Assembly (NCBI GenBank): GCA_963666705.2
Contig: CAXXKO010000001.1
Coordinates: 682,001-746,000, forward strand
Direction of reading: 5' to 3'
Length of the DNA stretch: 64,000 nucleotides
Origin: G963666705 sp963666705
GTDB taxonomy: Bacteria; Pseudomonadota; Alphaproteobacteria; CADEGL01
The notes under the pieces are model-generated. The model ran no database searches, was not told where the DNA came from, and was given only the letters and a program-made list of their open reading frames with translations. Every line of letters starts with the position of its first letter. Positions within the stretch are counted from its first letter, which is position 1. Of this stretch, positions 1-11,265 are shown in pieces. Both the position numbers and the translations under genes were made by a program.

Positions 1-69
1 ATGAACGGCGAGAGCTATCGTCTCAACCAAAGCCAAAAACGGCGGAAATCCCCAAAAATACCTGCTTGA
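1..69 (+). CDS. istB: IstB C-terminus (partial, IS21-A)
   Basis: The frame encodes the last residues of the IS21 helper ATPase, ending RRKSPKIPA, identical to the C-terminus of istB in IS21-B. The rest lies before the window. IstB is the AAA+ protein that assists the IstA transposase in target capture. Confidence 0.85.
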   Translation: MNGESYRLNQSQKRRKSPKIPA

Positions 70-269
70 CCGCCGGTGCAATGGTTGACCCGGTGGGTCC
101 ACAGGAACCTCCCACGCTGCTTCGCTCCGCGTAACGCAAGCGCTACACGAAGCAGCGCGGGTCCCTCCTATGGACTACCGGGACAACCCCCCAACACCGC
201 GTACCGCATAACGTCAAGTGGACTAGTTTTGCTCCGCCCGGGTGGACTAATTTTGCTCCGCCGTTGACA
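1..269 (+). mobile_element. IS21-A, right-end portion of an IS21-family element (cut by window edge)
   Basis: Contains the last 22 codons of istB, then about 200 bp of non-coding right end finishing in the terminal inverted repeat, whose outermost bases are TGTCAACGGCGG read inward from 269. The same right end appears inverted at 1409 (IS21-B) and again at 53441 (IS21-D). The end region carries a hairpin with arms CGCTGCTTCG and CGAAGCAGCG, and two subterminal copies of a motif reading GTGGACTA(G/A)TTTTGCTCCG. Host DNA resumes at 270. The left end and any target duplication lie outside the window. Confidence 0.9.
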
Positions 270-458
270 TTCGACCGATTCGACGAGGACAATGATCCAT
301 GGGGAGAGCACGACTGTGCCGTGATCGAATTTGGAGGCCAGCGGTACATCTGGAAGATCGACTATTTCGATGAGGCCATGGTCTATGCCTCCCCGGATCC
401 CGCGGATACGAGAGTCACCCGTCGGGTGCTCACCGTCATGCGCTCGGACGAGTACTAA
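270..458 (+). pseudogene. DUF3768 protein, 5'-truncated by IS21-A
   Basis: The frame opens directly at the IS21-A border (ttc at 270) and runs 62 codons to TAA at 456-458. It carries the core seen in DUF3768 proteins: DNDPWGEHD, then W-K-I-D-Y, SPDPAD and RVLTVM. Family members are usually about 100 residues, so roughly the first third is missing. An ATG a few bases upstream (264) lies inside the IS end and is not the native start. Function of the family is unknown. Recognition is from memory of the motif pattern. Confidence 0.65.
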
Positions 459-889
459 TACTGGGACCGGCGCCGAAGCCTACCTTCTCATTCATCCCCT
501 ACCCTGATCGCCCAATCCAGTGCGCCCTCACCGTGCAATGGTCGGTCGCCCTCGCCGTGCTCGGCGTCAACGTCGCCAAGCGTTCCGAGGACAAGTCGGC
601 CCAGGCCGGCCAGGCGCCGGCGCCGGGCATCCTTGGCGCGATCGTCAATCGGATCGTCGGCGGGTGATTTCATAAACCGAGGTCCGCTCTCTGTACGGGG
701 CTCGAGGTTGGTGCTTGCTATTATGGCCTCCACACTGGATATTGTGTTATGGTATTTCATTGGCGCTGGATATAGCTGGTCAGGCAAGGGTAGCGTCTAA
801 TGGTGGTCTCCGCGAATCACCAACCCACAGACTTCTGCGTCGCCTCGATGAGGTGCAGGCGCGGGCGGTGGAATTAGACGAGGTGATAG
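459..889. other. Intergenic stretch with a possible gene remnant
   Basis: No complete gene seen. A + frame that is open from about 461 and closes with TGA at 665-667 reads plausibly protein-like (hydrophobic W-S-V-A-L-A-V-L-G, then an Ala/Gln/Pro-rich linker and G-A-I-V-N-R-I-V-G-G), but has no convincing start and no family I recognise. The remainder to 889 is the leader of the Sel1-repeat gene, with GAGGTG six bases before its ATG. Confidence 0.3.
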
Positions 890-1408
890 ATGTCCGACAT
901 TCAAACCAGTCAAACGGAAGCACCCGAGCCCGAGGTGAGGCCCGCGCCAGCGAGGCGTCGAGGGCGTCCTCAGAAGGCGCGTGGTGCCGCCAATTTGTCG
1001 GACAAGGCGGCGGCCCAGTGGACGGTGCGCGGCGCGCCCACAAATGGCGACTACACGACGGCCCTGATGGAGTGGCGTCCGCGGGCCGCGCAGGGCGATG
1101 TCCTCGGCCACATGTACTGCAACGGCCTGGGCGTGGTGCAGAGCTACGCCGAGGCGGCGAAGTGGTGGCAGTCGGCCGCCGCGCAGGGCGATGTCCACGC
1201 TCAGTCTAGCCTCGGTCACCTGTACTACAACGGCCTGGGCGTGGTGCAGAGCTACGCCGAGGCGGCGAGGTTGTTTTGGCTGGCCGCCGAGCAGGGCCAC
1301 GCCGTAGCCCAGAATAAGCTCGGCCTCATGTATATCTTCGACAGAGGCGTGTCGCAGGACGATGTCCTGGCGTACATGTGGTTTCACAACGCGGCAGCGC
1401 AGGGCAAC
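890..1408 (+). pseudogene. Sel1-like repeat protein, 3'-truncated by IS21-B
   Basis: ATG at 890 with GAGGTG upstream. The N-terminal 45 residues are Pro/Arg-rich and include an AT-hook-like RRRGRPQK. From about residue 65 there are two and a half Sel1-type repeats, with G-L-G-V-x-Q-S-Y-A-E-A-A twice and AAAQGD-type helix ends. Sel1 repeats form alpha-solenoids used for protein-protein contacts, often in signalling or host interaction. At codon 173 the frame enters the IS21-B end and continues only to an artificial stop at 1510, so the C-terminus is lost. Two repeat blocks are nearly identical at the DNA level (about 1119-1160 and 1223-1265). Confidence 0.75.
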
Positions 1409-1608
1409 TGTCAACGGCGGAGCAAAATTAGTCCACCCGGGCGGAGCAAAACTAGTCCACTTGACGTTATGCGGTACGCGGTGTTGGGGGGTTGTCCCGG
1501 TAGTCCATAGGAGGGACCCGCGCTGCTTCGTGTAGCGCTTGCGTTACGCGGAGCGAAGCAGCGTGGGAGGTTCCTGTGGACCCACCGGGTCAACCATTGC
1601 ACCGGCGG

Positions 1609-2379
1609 TCAAGCAGGTATTTTTGGGGATTTCCGCCGTTTTTGGCTTTGGTTGAGACGATAGCTCTCGCCGTTCATTTCCAGGATATGGACATGGTGGG
1701 TGAGGCGGTCCAGCAAAGCCCCGGTCAGGCGTTCCGAGCCGAATATCTCCGTCCACTCATCGAACGGCAAGTTGGAGGTCACCAGGATCGAGCCCCGCTC
1801 GTAGCGCTGGCTGAAGACTTCGAACAGCAGCTCGGCGCCGGTCTTCGAGAGCGGCACGAAGCCGAGTTCGTCGATGATCAGAAGGTGATACTTTGCCAGT
1901 TGCTTCTGCAGGCGCAACAGGCGTTTTTCATCCCCGGCCTCCATCAGTTCATGAACCAGGGCAGCGGCCGTGAGGAAGCCGACGGAGAGCCCCTTTTGGC
2001 AGGCCGCCAGACCGAGACCGAGGGCGATATGGGTCTTGCCGGTTCCGCTGTTGCCGAGCGCGATGATATTCTCACGACGCTCGACGTATTCGCATCGCGC
2101 CAACTCCAGAACCAGCATCTTGTCGAGCGATGCGATGGCCTTGAAGTCGAAGCTGTCGAGGCTTTTGACGGCGGGGAACCTGGCCTGTCTGATCCGCCGC
2201 TCGACCATGCGGCGCTCACGGTCGATCAGTTCCAACTCGGTCAGACGGACAAGATACCGCACATGGTCGGCGCCCTCGGTGGCGCATTGGCGGGCCAGCT
2301 TGTCGTATTCGCGCAGGAACGTCGGCAGTTTCAGGGTCTTGAGGTGATGGGCCAGCAACACTTGCGGCGTATCGGTCAT
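1609..2379 (-). CDS. istB: IS21 helper ATPase IstB
   Basis: 256 residues from ATG at 2379, which overlaps the istA stop (ATGA), the classical IS21 translational coupling. It is an AAA+ ATPase: Walker A is GNSGTGKTH near residue 110, Walker B is LLIIDELGF. The family stimulates IstA strand transfer and target selection. Length is normal and the frame is intact. Confidence 0.93.
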   Translation of the reverse strand: MTDTPQVLLAHHLKTLKLPTFLREYDKLARQCATEGADHVRYLVRLTELELIDRERRMVERRIRQARFPAVKSLDSFDFKAIASLDKMLVLELARCEYVERRENIIALGNSGTGKTHIALGLGLAACQKGLSVGFLTAAALVHELMEAGDEKRLLRLQKQLAKYHLLIIDELGFVPLSKTGAELLFEVFSQRYERGSILVTSNLPFDEWTEIFGSERLTGALLDRLTHHVHILEMNGESYRLNQSQKRRKSPKIPA

Positions 2380-3875
2380 GACGCGCCTCCACCCAACAAG
2401 CTCATATAACTGGCGGCGGCCGTGGTCGCCACGTTGGCCCGAGGCAGGTAGGGATAGATATCCAGGTCGAGTTTGGGCGGGCGTCGCTCGATACGGCACA
2501 GCACAAGGTGTTTGACGGCGTCGTAGCCGATCGCACCCAGGCGCAGGGCGTCCTTCACCGCGCCGTGAAGCACCTCGAGATCGAAGGTCTCCACAAGCCG
2601 AAGGACCTGGACGTATTCCCGCTTGCCGGCCTTGCCCATGCGCGCCTCCAGGAGACGGCGCAGGGTTGGGAAGGCATCAGGCAGTTCCCATCCGGCTAGC
2701 GGCGCGGCCTGATCCAGGGCACCGATCTTGTGCTCCAGCAAAGGCAGGTAGTGGATCGGATCGAAGACCATATCTTCCCGGTCGTAGGAACGGGGGTGTC
2801 GGGCAATGATCCCGGCGCCGCAACCGATAACCACCTCGTGGACATAGCCACGGATCCAGACTTCCTGATGGCCGTAGGCGACGGGCACGGAATAGTCATT
2901 CGTCCGGTAGCGCACCAGGGACAGCGAGTTGACCCGCGTGCCCTGCTTGTCGCACGCGTCGAACGGTGCCGGCAGTGGCCTCTTCAACGCTTCGCGGTCA
3001 CGCACAAACCGTTCGCCGATGCTCTCGCGGTGGCCGCGCAGGACGTTGCCTTGCCGGTTGCGGCATTGCTCTTCCAGGTGGCCATTGAAGGCGTCCCAGC
3101 TCGCGAACCGGGGAAGCGGCGTCATGAAGTTCCGCCGGGCATAGCCGACCACCCCCTCCACATTGCCTTTGTCGTTACCCTTGCCGGGACGGCCGTAGCG
3201 GTCCTCGAAGAGGTAATGGGACTGCAGCCCGCTGAACGCCCGCGTTCGTTGCCGCGTGCCATCTGACAAGATGCGCGACACCAGACACTTGTCGTTGTCG
3301 CAAAGAATCGATTGGGGAACGCCGCCGAAAAAAACAAAGGCTCTGTTGTGCCCGTCCAGCCAGGCCTCCGTCGTCGCCGCCGGGTAGGCCGCAACGAAGC
3401 AGGCATCGCTGTGGGGAAGTGTCATGACGAAAAAATGCGCCCGATACTTGACGCCGGCGATGATCGCATCCGCCTCGCCAAAGTCCGCTCGAGCATGGCC
3501 CGGAGGATGTGACAACGGCACAAACATCTCACGCCGACGAAGGCGCCGTTCCCGAACGTAATCCTTCACGATGGTCTCTTTGCCCGTGAAGCCATGTTCG
3601 TCGCGAAGGCGCTCGAATATACACTTCGCCGTGTGGTGCTGCTTACGGTGAACCGTTCGGTCCTCCTCCAGAATACGGTCGATGATATCCGTGAAGGGGG
3701 CCAGTTTCGGGCGTTTCGGTGGCTGGCGTCGCCGATATCCCGGCGGCTCCGAATGCCGCAGCATCTTCCTCACCGTCTCGCGCGCAATGCCAAACCGACT
3801 TGCCACCTCTCGCTGGCTCAGACCATCAACATGGCAGGCCAGCCGAACGCGCAGATATAGGTCCACGGTGTACAT
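2376..3875 (-). CDS. istA: IS21 transposase IstA
   Basis: About 499 residues. The chosen start is the ATG at 3875 (MYTVDL), preceded by an AAGG/GGAGG-rich leader; an in-frame ATG at 3890 is the alternative. It has an N-terminal helix-turn-helix (SQREVASRFGIARETVRKML), then a DDE integrase core with the D of HARADFGEAD, the D of ILCDNDK and the E of GNVEGVVGYARRN. Full length and uninterrupted, so this copy could be active. Confidence 0.92.
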   Translation of the reverse strand: MYTVDLYLRVRLACHVDGLSQREVASRFGIARETVRKMLRHSEPPGYRRRQPPKRPKLAPFTDIIDRILEEDRTVHRKQHHTAKCIFERLRDEHGFTGKETIVKDYVRERRLRRREMFVPLSHPPGHARADFGEADAIIAGVKYRAHFFVMTLPHSDACFVAAYPAATTEAWLDGHNRAFVFFGGVPQSILCDNDKCLVSRILSDGTRQRTRAFSGLQSHYLFEDRYGRPGKGNDKGNVEGVVGYARRNFMTPLPRFASWDAFNGHLEEQCRNRQGNVLRGHRESIGERFVRDREALKRPLPAPFDACDKQGTRVNSLSLVRYRTNDYSVPVAYGHQEVWIRGYVHEVVIGCGAGIIARHPRSYDREDMVFDPIHYLPLLEHKIGALDQAAPLAGWELPDAFPTLRRLLEARMGKAGKREYVQVLRLVETFDLEVLHGAVKDALRLGAIGYDAVKHLVLCRIERRPPKLDLDIYPYLPRANVATTAAASYMSLLGGGAS

Positions 3876-3986
3876 CCTCCCGCCTTCCATCTCAAAAAAG
3901 ATCGAAGGCTACAGGTGGCAGAGTTTTACTCCGCCCGCGGCTGGGAAATCCCGCCGCTTCCGTGGACTAATTTGTCACCGCCGTTC

Positions 3987-4991
<1,005 letters not shown>

Positions 4992-5119
4992 GCCGCCTTT
5001 TCCTCCCCTGGCCCATCCGAGGTCGATTCCTATCACCGAACCCGCGCCGACGGGTCGTTTGTTCGTGGCGGATCGTGTAAGAGTGCGCCCGTCCTCATGT
5101 TGCCACGGAGCCGCCCGCG
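4992..5119. promoter_or_regulatory. Divergent promoter region
   Basis: A 128-bp gap between two divergent catabolic genes, so it should hold both promoters. I see no clear -35/-10 pair or operator palindrome in it. Confidence 0.3.
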
Positions 5120-7162
5120 ATGGCCGAGTATGACGCCCTCCTGGAGCCCTTCCAGCTCAAGCATCTCACGATCCGCAACCGGATCGTCAGCACCAGCCAT
5201 GCGCCCGCCTACGCCGAGGACGCCATGCCGGGCGAACGCTACCAGCTCTATCATGTGGAGAAGGCCAAGGGCGGCATCGGCATGACCATGTTCGGCGGCT
5301 CCTCCACCGTATCGCCCGACTGCCCGGCCACCTTCGGCCAGCTCGACATGTCGGGCGACCGCATCGTGCCCCACCTCCGGCAATTCTCGGGGCGGGTGCA
5401 CGGCCACGGCGCCGCCCTCATGTGCCAGATCACCCATATGGGCCGGCGCACGCGCTGGGATTCTGGCGACTGGCTGCCGCCCGTGGCACCGACCGCCCTG
5501 CGCGAGCCCGAGCACCGCTCCTTCCCCAAGGAGATGGAGGATTGGGACATGGAGCGGATTATCCACGATTTCGGCCAGGCCGCGCGGCGCTGCAAGGAGG
5601 GCGGGCTCGACGGGGTCGAGATCAGCTTCTGCGGCACCCACCTGATCCCGCAGTTCTGGTCGCCGGCCTTCAATCACCGCACCGACGAGTATGGCGGCTC
5701 CCTCGAGAACCGCATGCGTTTCAGCCTCGAAGTGGTGGACGAGGTGCGCCGCCAGGTCGGCGGCGACTATATCGTCGGCCTGCGCATCACCGGTGACGAG
5801 CTGCTCGACGGCGGGCTGACCCATGCCGACATGATCGAGATCGCCGGTATCCTCGCCGGCGGCGGCAAGGTCGATATGCTCAACATCATGTTCAGCGCCG
5901 TCCACGATTACCGTTCCCTGTCCCTCAACATGCCCAACATGTCCTTCCCCGTGGCGCCCTACCTGGCGATGGCGGGCGCCATCAAGGCGGCCGTGGACAT
6001 CCCCGTGATCCACGCCGGGCGCATCCCCGACCTGGCGACGGCGGCGCGGGCGATTCAGGAGGGCCATGTCGATCTGGTGGCCATGACGCGCTCGCACATG
6101 GCCGACCCCCATATCGCCGCCAAGCTGCGCGAGGGCCGCGCCGAGGACATCCGCGAGTGCGTGGGTGCCAACTACTGCATCGACCGCATCTACCTGCCGG
6201 GCGAGGCACTCTGCATCCAGAACCCGGCCACGGGGCGCGAGGCGACCATGCCCCACGTGGTGACGCCGGGGGACGGGTCCAAGCGCCGCGTGGTGGTGGC
6301 GGGCGGCGGGCCGGCGGGCCTCGAGGCCGCAAGGGTCGCCGCCCTTCGGGGCCACGACGTGGTGCTGTTCGAAGCCGCCGACGCGCTCGGCGGGCAGGTC
6401 AATATCGCCGCTGAGGCCACCTGGCGCCAGTCCCTCTCCGGCATCACCCGCTGGCTCGAGGCGCAGGTGAAGAAGGCCGGCGTCGAGGTCCGCCTGGGCA
6501 CGGAGGCGACGGCTGAGGCGGTGATGGCGGCGTCGCCCAACATCGCGATCGTCGCCACAGGCGGGGCGCCTAACAAGGGCGCGGTCGCCGGCGCGGAGCA
6601 TGCCGCGACCACCTGGGACATCCTCACGGGGGCGGTCGAGCCCGGCGGAAGCGTCCTCCTGTTCGACGACCAGGGCGGGCACCAGGGACCCTCCTGCGCC
6701 GAGTTCATGGCCGCGCGCGGTTCGAAGGTCGAGGTGGCGACGCCAGAGCGCTATCTCGGCGTCGAGTTCGGCGCCACCAACTGGCCCACCCATCTGCGCG
6801 AGCTTTACGGCAAGGGCGTGGTGATGACGCCCGATCTGCGCCTCACCCACGTCTATCCCGAGGGCAACCGCCTGGTCGCCGTCCTGCGCAACGAATACAC
6901 CCTGGCCGAGGAGGAGCGCATCGTCGACCAGGTGGTGTGCGAGCACGGCACGCGCCCGCGCGACGACCTCTACTTTGCCTTGAAGCCCCATTCGAGCAAC
7001 CTGGGCCGGATGGACTTGGGCGCCCTCATCGCCGGCCGGCCGCAGGTCGAGGCCCCCAACCCAGCTGGGGCCTTCCAGCTCTTCCGGGTGGGCGACGCGG
7101 TGGCGAGCCGTAACATCCACGCCGCCATCTACGATTCGCTTCGCCTGTGCAACGCGTTCTGA
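5120..7162 (+). CDS. TMADH-like NADH:flavin oxidoreductase (N-methylproline/betaine demethylase-like)
   Basis: 680 residues, the normal length for fused old-yellow-enzyme plus dinucleotide-binding enzymes such as trimethylamine dehydrogenase, 2,4-dienoyl-CoA reductase and N-methylproline demethylases. Residues 1-340 form the FMN TIM barrel (FGGSSTVSP, HxxQFWSP, EYGGSLENR). Residues 347-365 are the iron-sulphur loop and about 388-680 the FAD/NAD domain, with VVVAGGGPAGLEAA at 391-404. In the iron-sulphur loop only three of the four expected cysteines are seen (347, 353, 365); position 350 is Ala. The paralogue at 62048 shares this. The likely reaction is oxidative N-demethylation of a small amine or betaine in the cytoplasm; the substrate is unknown. 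The next gene starts 13 bp downstream. Confidence 0.85.
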   Translation: MAEYDALLEPFQLKHLTIRNRIVSTSHAPAYAEDAMPGERYQLYHVEKAKGGIGMTMFGGSSTVSPDCPATFGQLDMSGDRIVPHLRQFSGRVHGHGAALMCQITHMGRRTRWDSGDWLPPVAPTALREPEHRSFPKEMEDWDMERIIHDFGQAARRCKEGGLDGVEISFCGTHLIPQFWSPAFNHRTDEYGGSLENRMRFSLEVVDEVRRQVGGDYIVGLRITGDELLDGGLTHADMIEIAGILAGGGKVDMLNIMFSAVHDYRSLSLNMPNMSFPVAPYLAMAGAIKAAVDIPVIHAGRIPDLATAARAIQEGHVDLVAMTRSHMADPHIAAKLREGRAEDIRECVGANYCIDRIYLPGEALCIQNPATGREATMPHVVTPGDGSKRRVVVAGGGPAGLEAARVAALRGHDVVLFEAADALGGQVNIAAEATWRQSLSGITRWLEAQVKKAGVEVRLGTEATAEAVMAASPNIAIVATGGAPNKGAVAGAEHAATTWDILTGAVEPGGSVLLFDDQGGHQGPSCAEFMAARGSKVEVATPERYLGVEFGATNWPTHLRELYGKGVVMTPDLRLTHVYPEGNRLVAVLRNEYTLAEEERIVDQVVCEHGTRPRDDLYFALKPHSSNLGRMDLGALIAGRPQVEAPNPAGAFQLFRVGDAVASRNIHAAIYDSLRLCNAF

Positions 7163-7175
7163 GCGCCCTCGGCCC

Positions 7176-8255
<1,080 letters not shown>

Positions 8256-8268
8256 GGCCGTAGCGGCC

Positions 8269-8439
8269 TTAGTTTTGGTCGATTCGCTCGGCCCGGTAAT
8301 GCTCGATAAGGTCGCGGATCTTCCAAGGTGAGAGCGGAGAATAAAGTGGGATTTTTGGGTGTAGCTGAATCCGCTCATCGCGGAGCAATTTTAGTGAGGA
8401 TAACCAGGGTGCGCTGGACACATGACCGAAGGGTGGAGA
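8269..8439 (-). pseudogene. Possible C-terminal gene remnant
   Basis: A - frame ending TAA at 8269-8271 reads like a genuine protein tail (KLLRDERIQLHPKIPLY, a short spacer, then KIRDLIEHYRAERIDQN). No start codon and no recognised family. It stops being convincing near 8440, where the GIY-YIG frame begins on the other strand. Probably the end of a deleted gene. Confidence 0.25.
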
Positions 8440-8704
8440 TCGCGGGCTGGATTGGATTGTCTACATACTAGAGTGCTCTGACAGATCGCTGTACACGGGA
8501 GTTGCCAAGGAGCTGGACCGTCGGATCGCTGAACATGAGGATGGCAGGGGAGCCAAATACACCCGCGGCCGAGGTCCATTCAAAGTCGTATACAAGGAGG
8601 CGCAGCCGAGCAGGAGTGCGGCGTTGCGACGCGAGATAGAGATCAAATCAATGCGCAGGTCGGCGAAACGCGCACTCATTGGCTCTACGACGCTCCGTCC
8701 GTAG
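8426..8704 (+). pseudogene. GIY-YIG nuclease domain protein (UPF0213-like), start codon lost
   Basis: The frame is open from just after a TGA at 8423-8425 to TAG at 8702-8704. It encodes WIVYILECSDRSLYTGVA, then LDRRIAEHEDGRGAKYTRGRG, then SAALRREIEIK, the pattern of small single-domain GIY-YIG proteins of about 85-100 residues (VYI/YTG stand for the two motif halves; R of LDRRI and the ALRRE helix are conserved). No ATG, GTG or TTG is in frame before the domain; an ATG at 8422 lies in another frame and would give MTEGWRSRAG before the shift, so a small frameshift near 8450 is likely. A CTG at 8447 is a remote alternative start. Confidence 0.65.
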
Positions 8705-8889
8705 ACCCGGCGCCATCGCTCACATACAGCTGACAAAGACGGCGCAATAATCCACTCAATCGAGTTCGGTCGAGCCGGCAACTCAAGCGGGAGGCCGGGC
8801 GCGATGTGGAAGTGATGTGCTCCTTGCCCTCGGTCGCCGTATAATCACAATTACGGTTGGTTTGAATGACGCGTTGCTCTGGCTTTTCC
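8705..8889. other. Intergenic, nothing recognised
   Basis: 185 bp with no frame, repeat or structured element that I can support. Confidence 0.5.
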
Positions 8890-9050
8890 TTACCCCGTTT
8901 TAGGACGGTCCTGGGTAACGCGCCTTTTGGCATCCTCCAACGAACTACGAAAATTCTCCAGGTCTCCCTTCCCCACCTTTCGTTCCACCAACAACGCATG
9001 CCGGATAGCCTCAGAGGAGTAGTCTGACCAGCCAAGATGGGTGCGATAGA
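8890..9050 (-). pseudogene. C-terminal gene fragment cut by IS1380-1
   Basis: A - frame entering from the IS1380-1 border at 9050 reads IYRTHLGWSDYSSEAIRHAL, then LVERKVGKGDLENFRSSL and EDAKRRVTQDRPKTG before TAA at 8890-8892. Its composition looks coding. No family recognised. The N-terminal part is gone, and the upstream continuation lies inside the IS end. Confidence 0.4.
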
Positions 9051-10044
9051 TTTTAGCCCCCATTTCCCAAGTGAACTCGATATTCCATGCCCCGTGATGG
9101 GAATTCTGCTATAAGAATCAATATGTTGATGCATTGATGGAGCAGCAGGTATGGGACACCCGATGGGTGAATCGAAACGGGACAGTTTACGGGTCGATTT
9201 TGACCGTCGCTTGAAGCTTGAATTCCATGGTTCCAAGATTACTTCTGACGCCGGGTTGCTCGCCTACCGGGAGCTTGACGATGCCCTCGGCCTGACTGAG
9301 ATGGCCGAGGGTGTTTTCCAGGATAGCCGTACCGGCAAGAACGGATGGCACGGCAAGACGGGTCAGTTTCGCCAGTCCGTTTTCGGGCGCCTTGGCGGCT
9401 ATGACGATGTGAACGACGCCGACCGTCTGGGACGCGATCCCGCCATGCGCTGGATTGTTGGCGGCAAGGCCATCGAAAGACAGGCCGCTTCCACCAGCCA
9501 GATGGGACGCTTCGAGACGGAGCTATTGGCCACCGACGAGAACGTTGAAGCCTTGGTCGACATGAACGGGGTGTGGATCGACAAGGTTCATGACCGCCAT
9601 CCGCCGAAGATGATCATTCTCGACATGGACAGCAGCGTCAGCCCGACCCATGGCGAACAAGAGGGAACAGCGTACAATGGTCACTTCGGCTGTACCTGCT
9701 ACCATCCGCTATTCCTGTTCAACCAGTTCGGCGACTTGGAGAGATGTTCCCTGCGCCCCGGTAATGTTCACAGTGCCGACGGATGGCGGAATGTTCTGGA
9801 GCCGGTGGTGATGCGCTATAAGGAAAGGAAGGTGCGGCTGTATTTTCGTGGCGATGCCGCCTTCGCCTCACCGGAGATATACGAATATCTCGAAGCCGAG
9901 GGATTACTCTACGTCATCCGCCTCAAAGCGAACGCGATTCTCCAGCGGAACATTGCCCATCTGCTTACGCGACCTGTCGGTCGCCCGCCCGACCATGTTC
10001 GCCGTTTCCACGCCAGCTTCAGCTATCAGGCCGGATCGTGGAAC

Positions 10045-10799
10045 CTTGCCTATCCGGTTATCACCCACACCCACTATATGTAGTGTGCACCCATTTTCCT
10101 GAGTAAAGCTCGGTGCAGGTCGAAGCGGAGATATCTCCGGCGATGCCGAGCAGGGACTCGGACGGCATTGTAGCGGCTTTTAGGCGACACTTTAGCGTGG
10201 TGGAAATCCTAATCATTGAGTCGGATTTGGCAAAACGCCACGTTGCATAAAGGACCGTCACTTCATTGAAATTTATCTGAAATCGGAGGTGAACGACACC
10301 GATGGAATATTCCAGGAAATCAGAGCTTCATTGAATTGTAGGATTCGAGTGCCGGATTATTCACAAATAGCTCTGTGAACTGGTTTTCAAGTTCGCTCAA
10401 TACGTCATATGGAGTAAACGGATTGAGGATCACGTTCTTGCGTGTCGCTTCGTCTTCGCTGCGACTCAAAACGCGCAGGAGACTAACAGGCGCGGACGGG
10501 TTCTTCGCAACGATTCGTGCCAGCGCGTCGCTTTCTTCGACTAGTGCCGTCAATCGCTCAGACGATGTCGTTTCATCAGCAGCTTCCCGTCTGGCCGTGG
10601 GTTTCTTCGTTTTTCCCTTGGTCGCCACCGTTCCGTCCCCCGATGTTAAGTACGTGACGTGAATTAAACTCCGGTTCGGTTTTCAGAACAATCAAGAATT
10701 AGCCGGATCGCCTCCTCAATGCGCCTGCGCCGGCCCTTGCCTGCAGTCCAAGGAGACACACTACATATAGTGGGTGTGGGTGATAACCGGATAGGCAAG
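10045..10799. mobile_element. 755-bp non-autonomous element with perfect 43-bp terminal inverted repeats
   Basis: Left end 10045-10087 begins CTTGCCTATCCGGTTATCAC; the right end 10757-10799 is its exact reverse complement over all 43 bases, after which the sequences diverge. Both sides carry the 8-bp direct repeat CGTGGAAC (10037-10044 and 10800-10807), so this is a clean insertion into IS1380-1. No transposase fits inside; the only good frame is a short repeat protein on the - strand. I do not recognise the terminal repeat as belonging to a named IS family. It may be moved in trans by an element outside this window. Confidence 0.85.
10320..10628 (-). CDS. Small LRV-like (leucine-rich-variant) repeat protein, cargo of the 755-bp element
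   Basis: 102 codons from a GTG at 10628 preceded by a G-rich leader. Residues 1-25 are Lys/Thr/Ala-rich and likely disordered. Residues 33-95 contain two to three repeats of the kind A-K-N-P-S-A-P-V-S-L-L-R-V-L-S, then L-N-P-F-T-P-Y-D-V-L-S-E-L, then V-N-N-P-A-L. This N-P-x-x-P-x-x-x-L-x-x-L pattern is that of variant leucine-rich repeats. Proteins with such repeats are usually much longer, so this may be an N-terminal fragment captured by the element. Function unknown. A further - frame upstream (about 10664-10740) ends EAIRLILDCSENRTGV and may be another captured gene tail. Confidence 0.5.
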   Translation of the reverse strand: MATKGKTKKPTARREAADETTSSERLTALVEESDALARIVAKNPSAPVSLLRVLSRSEDEATRKNVILNPFTPYDVLSELENQFTELFVNNPALESYNSMKL

Positions 10800-11265
10800 C
10801 GTGGAACAAGAAGCGCCGTGTCGTGGCCAAAGTGGAGTGGCACCCCGGCGAGCTGGTTCCTCGCGTCGGTTTCATCGTCACTAATCTGTCGCGCCCTACC
10901 AAGCGGGTGGTGGCGTTCTATAATCACCGTGGCACGGCGGAGCAGCACATCAAGGAAGGCAAGAACGCCATCAACTGGACCCGTCTGTCATGTCGCAAGT
11001 TCCGCAACAATGCCGTTCGGCTCCAGCTTCACGCCCTGGCCTACAATCTGGGCAACTTCATGAGGACACTGGCTTTGCCGAAGGAGGTGGAGCACTGGTC
11101 GATGACGACGTTGCGCGACAAGCTGGTGAAGATCGGGGCCAAGGTTGTCCGACATGGCCGCTACGTTACGTTCCAATTGGCTGAGGTGGCGGTGTCCGTC
11201 GTCAAAACATTTGGGACTGTTGAGCCTGTTTTATAACGGAGGATCTGGCTCATCTTGGATTGATG

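Noticed and set aside
270..1408. Composite transposon formed by IS21-A and IS21-B
   Set aside because: The enclosed genes are both truncated at the IS borders and no flanking duplication is seen, so deletion or recombination is a better explanation.
10061..10261. 66-residue - strand ORF inside the 755-bp element
   Set aside because: Its last part is the terminal inverted repeat, and there is no recognisable domain or start site.
10823..11236. Separate 137-residue gene starting MAKVEWHPGEL
   Set aside because: It is the middle segment of the interrupted IS1380-1 transposase; its end runs into the IS3.
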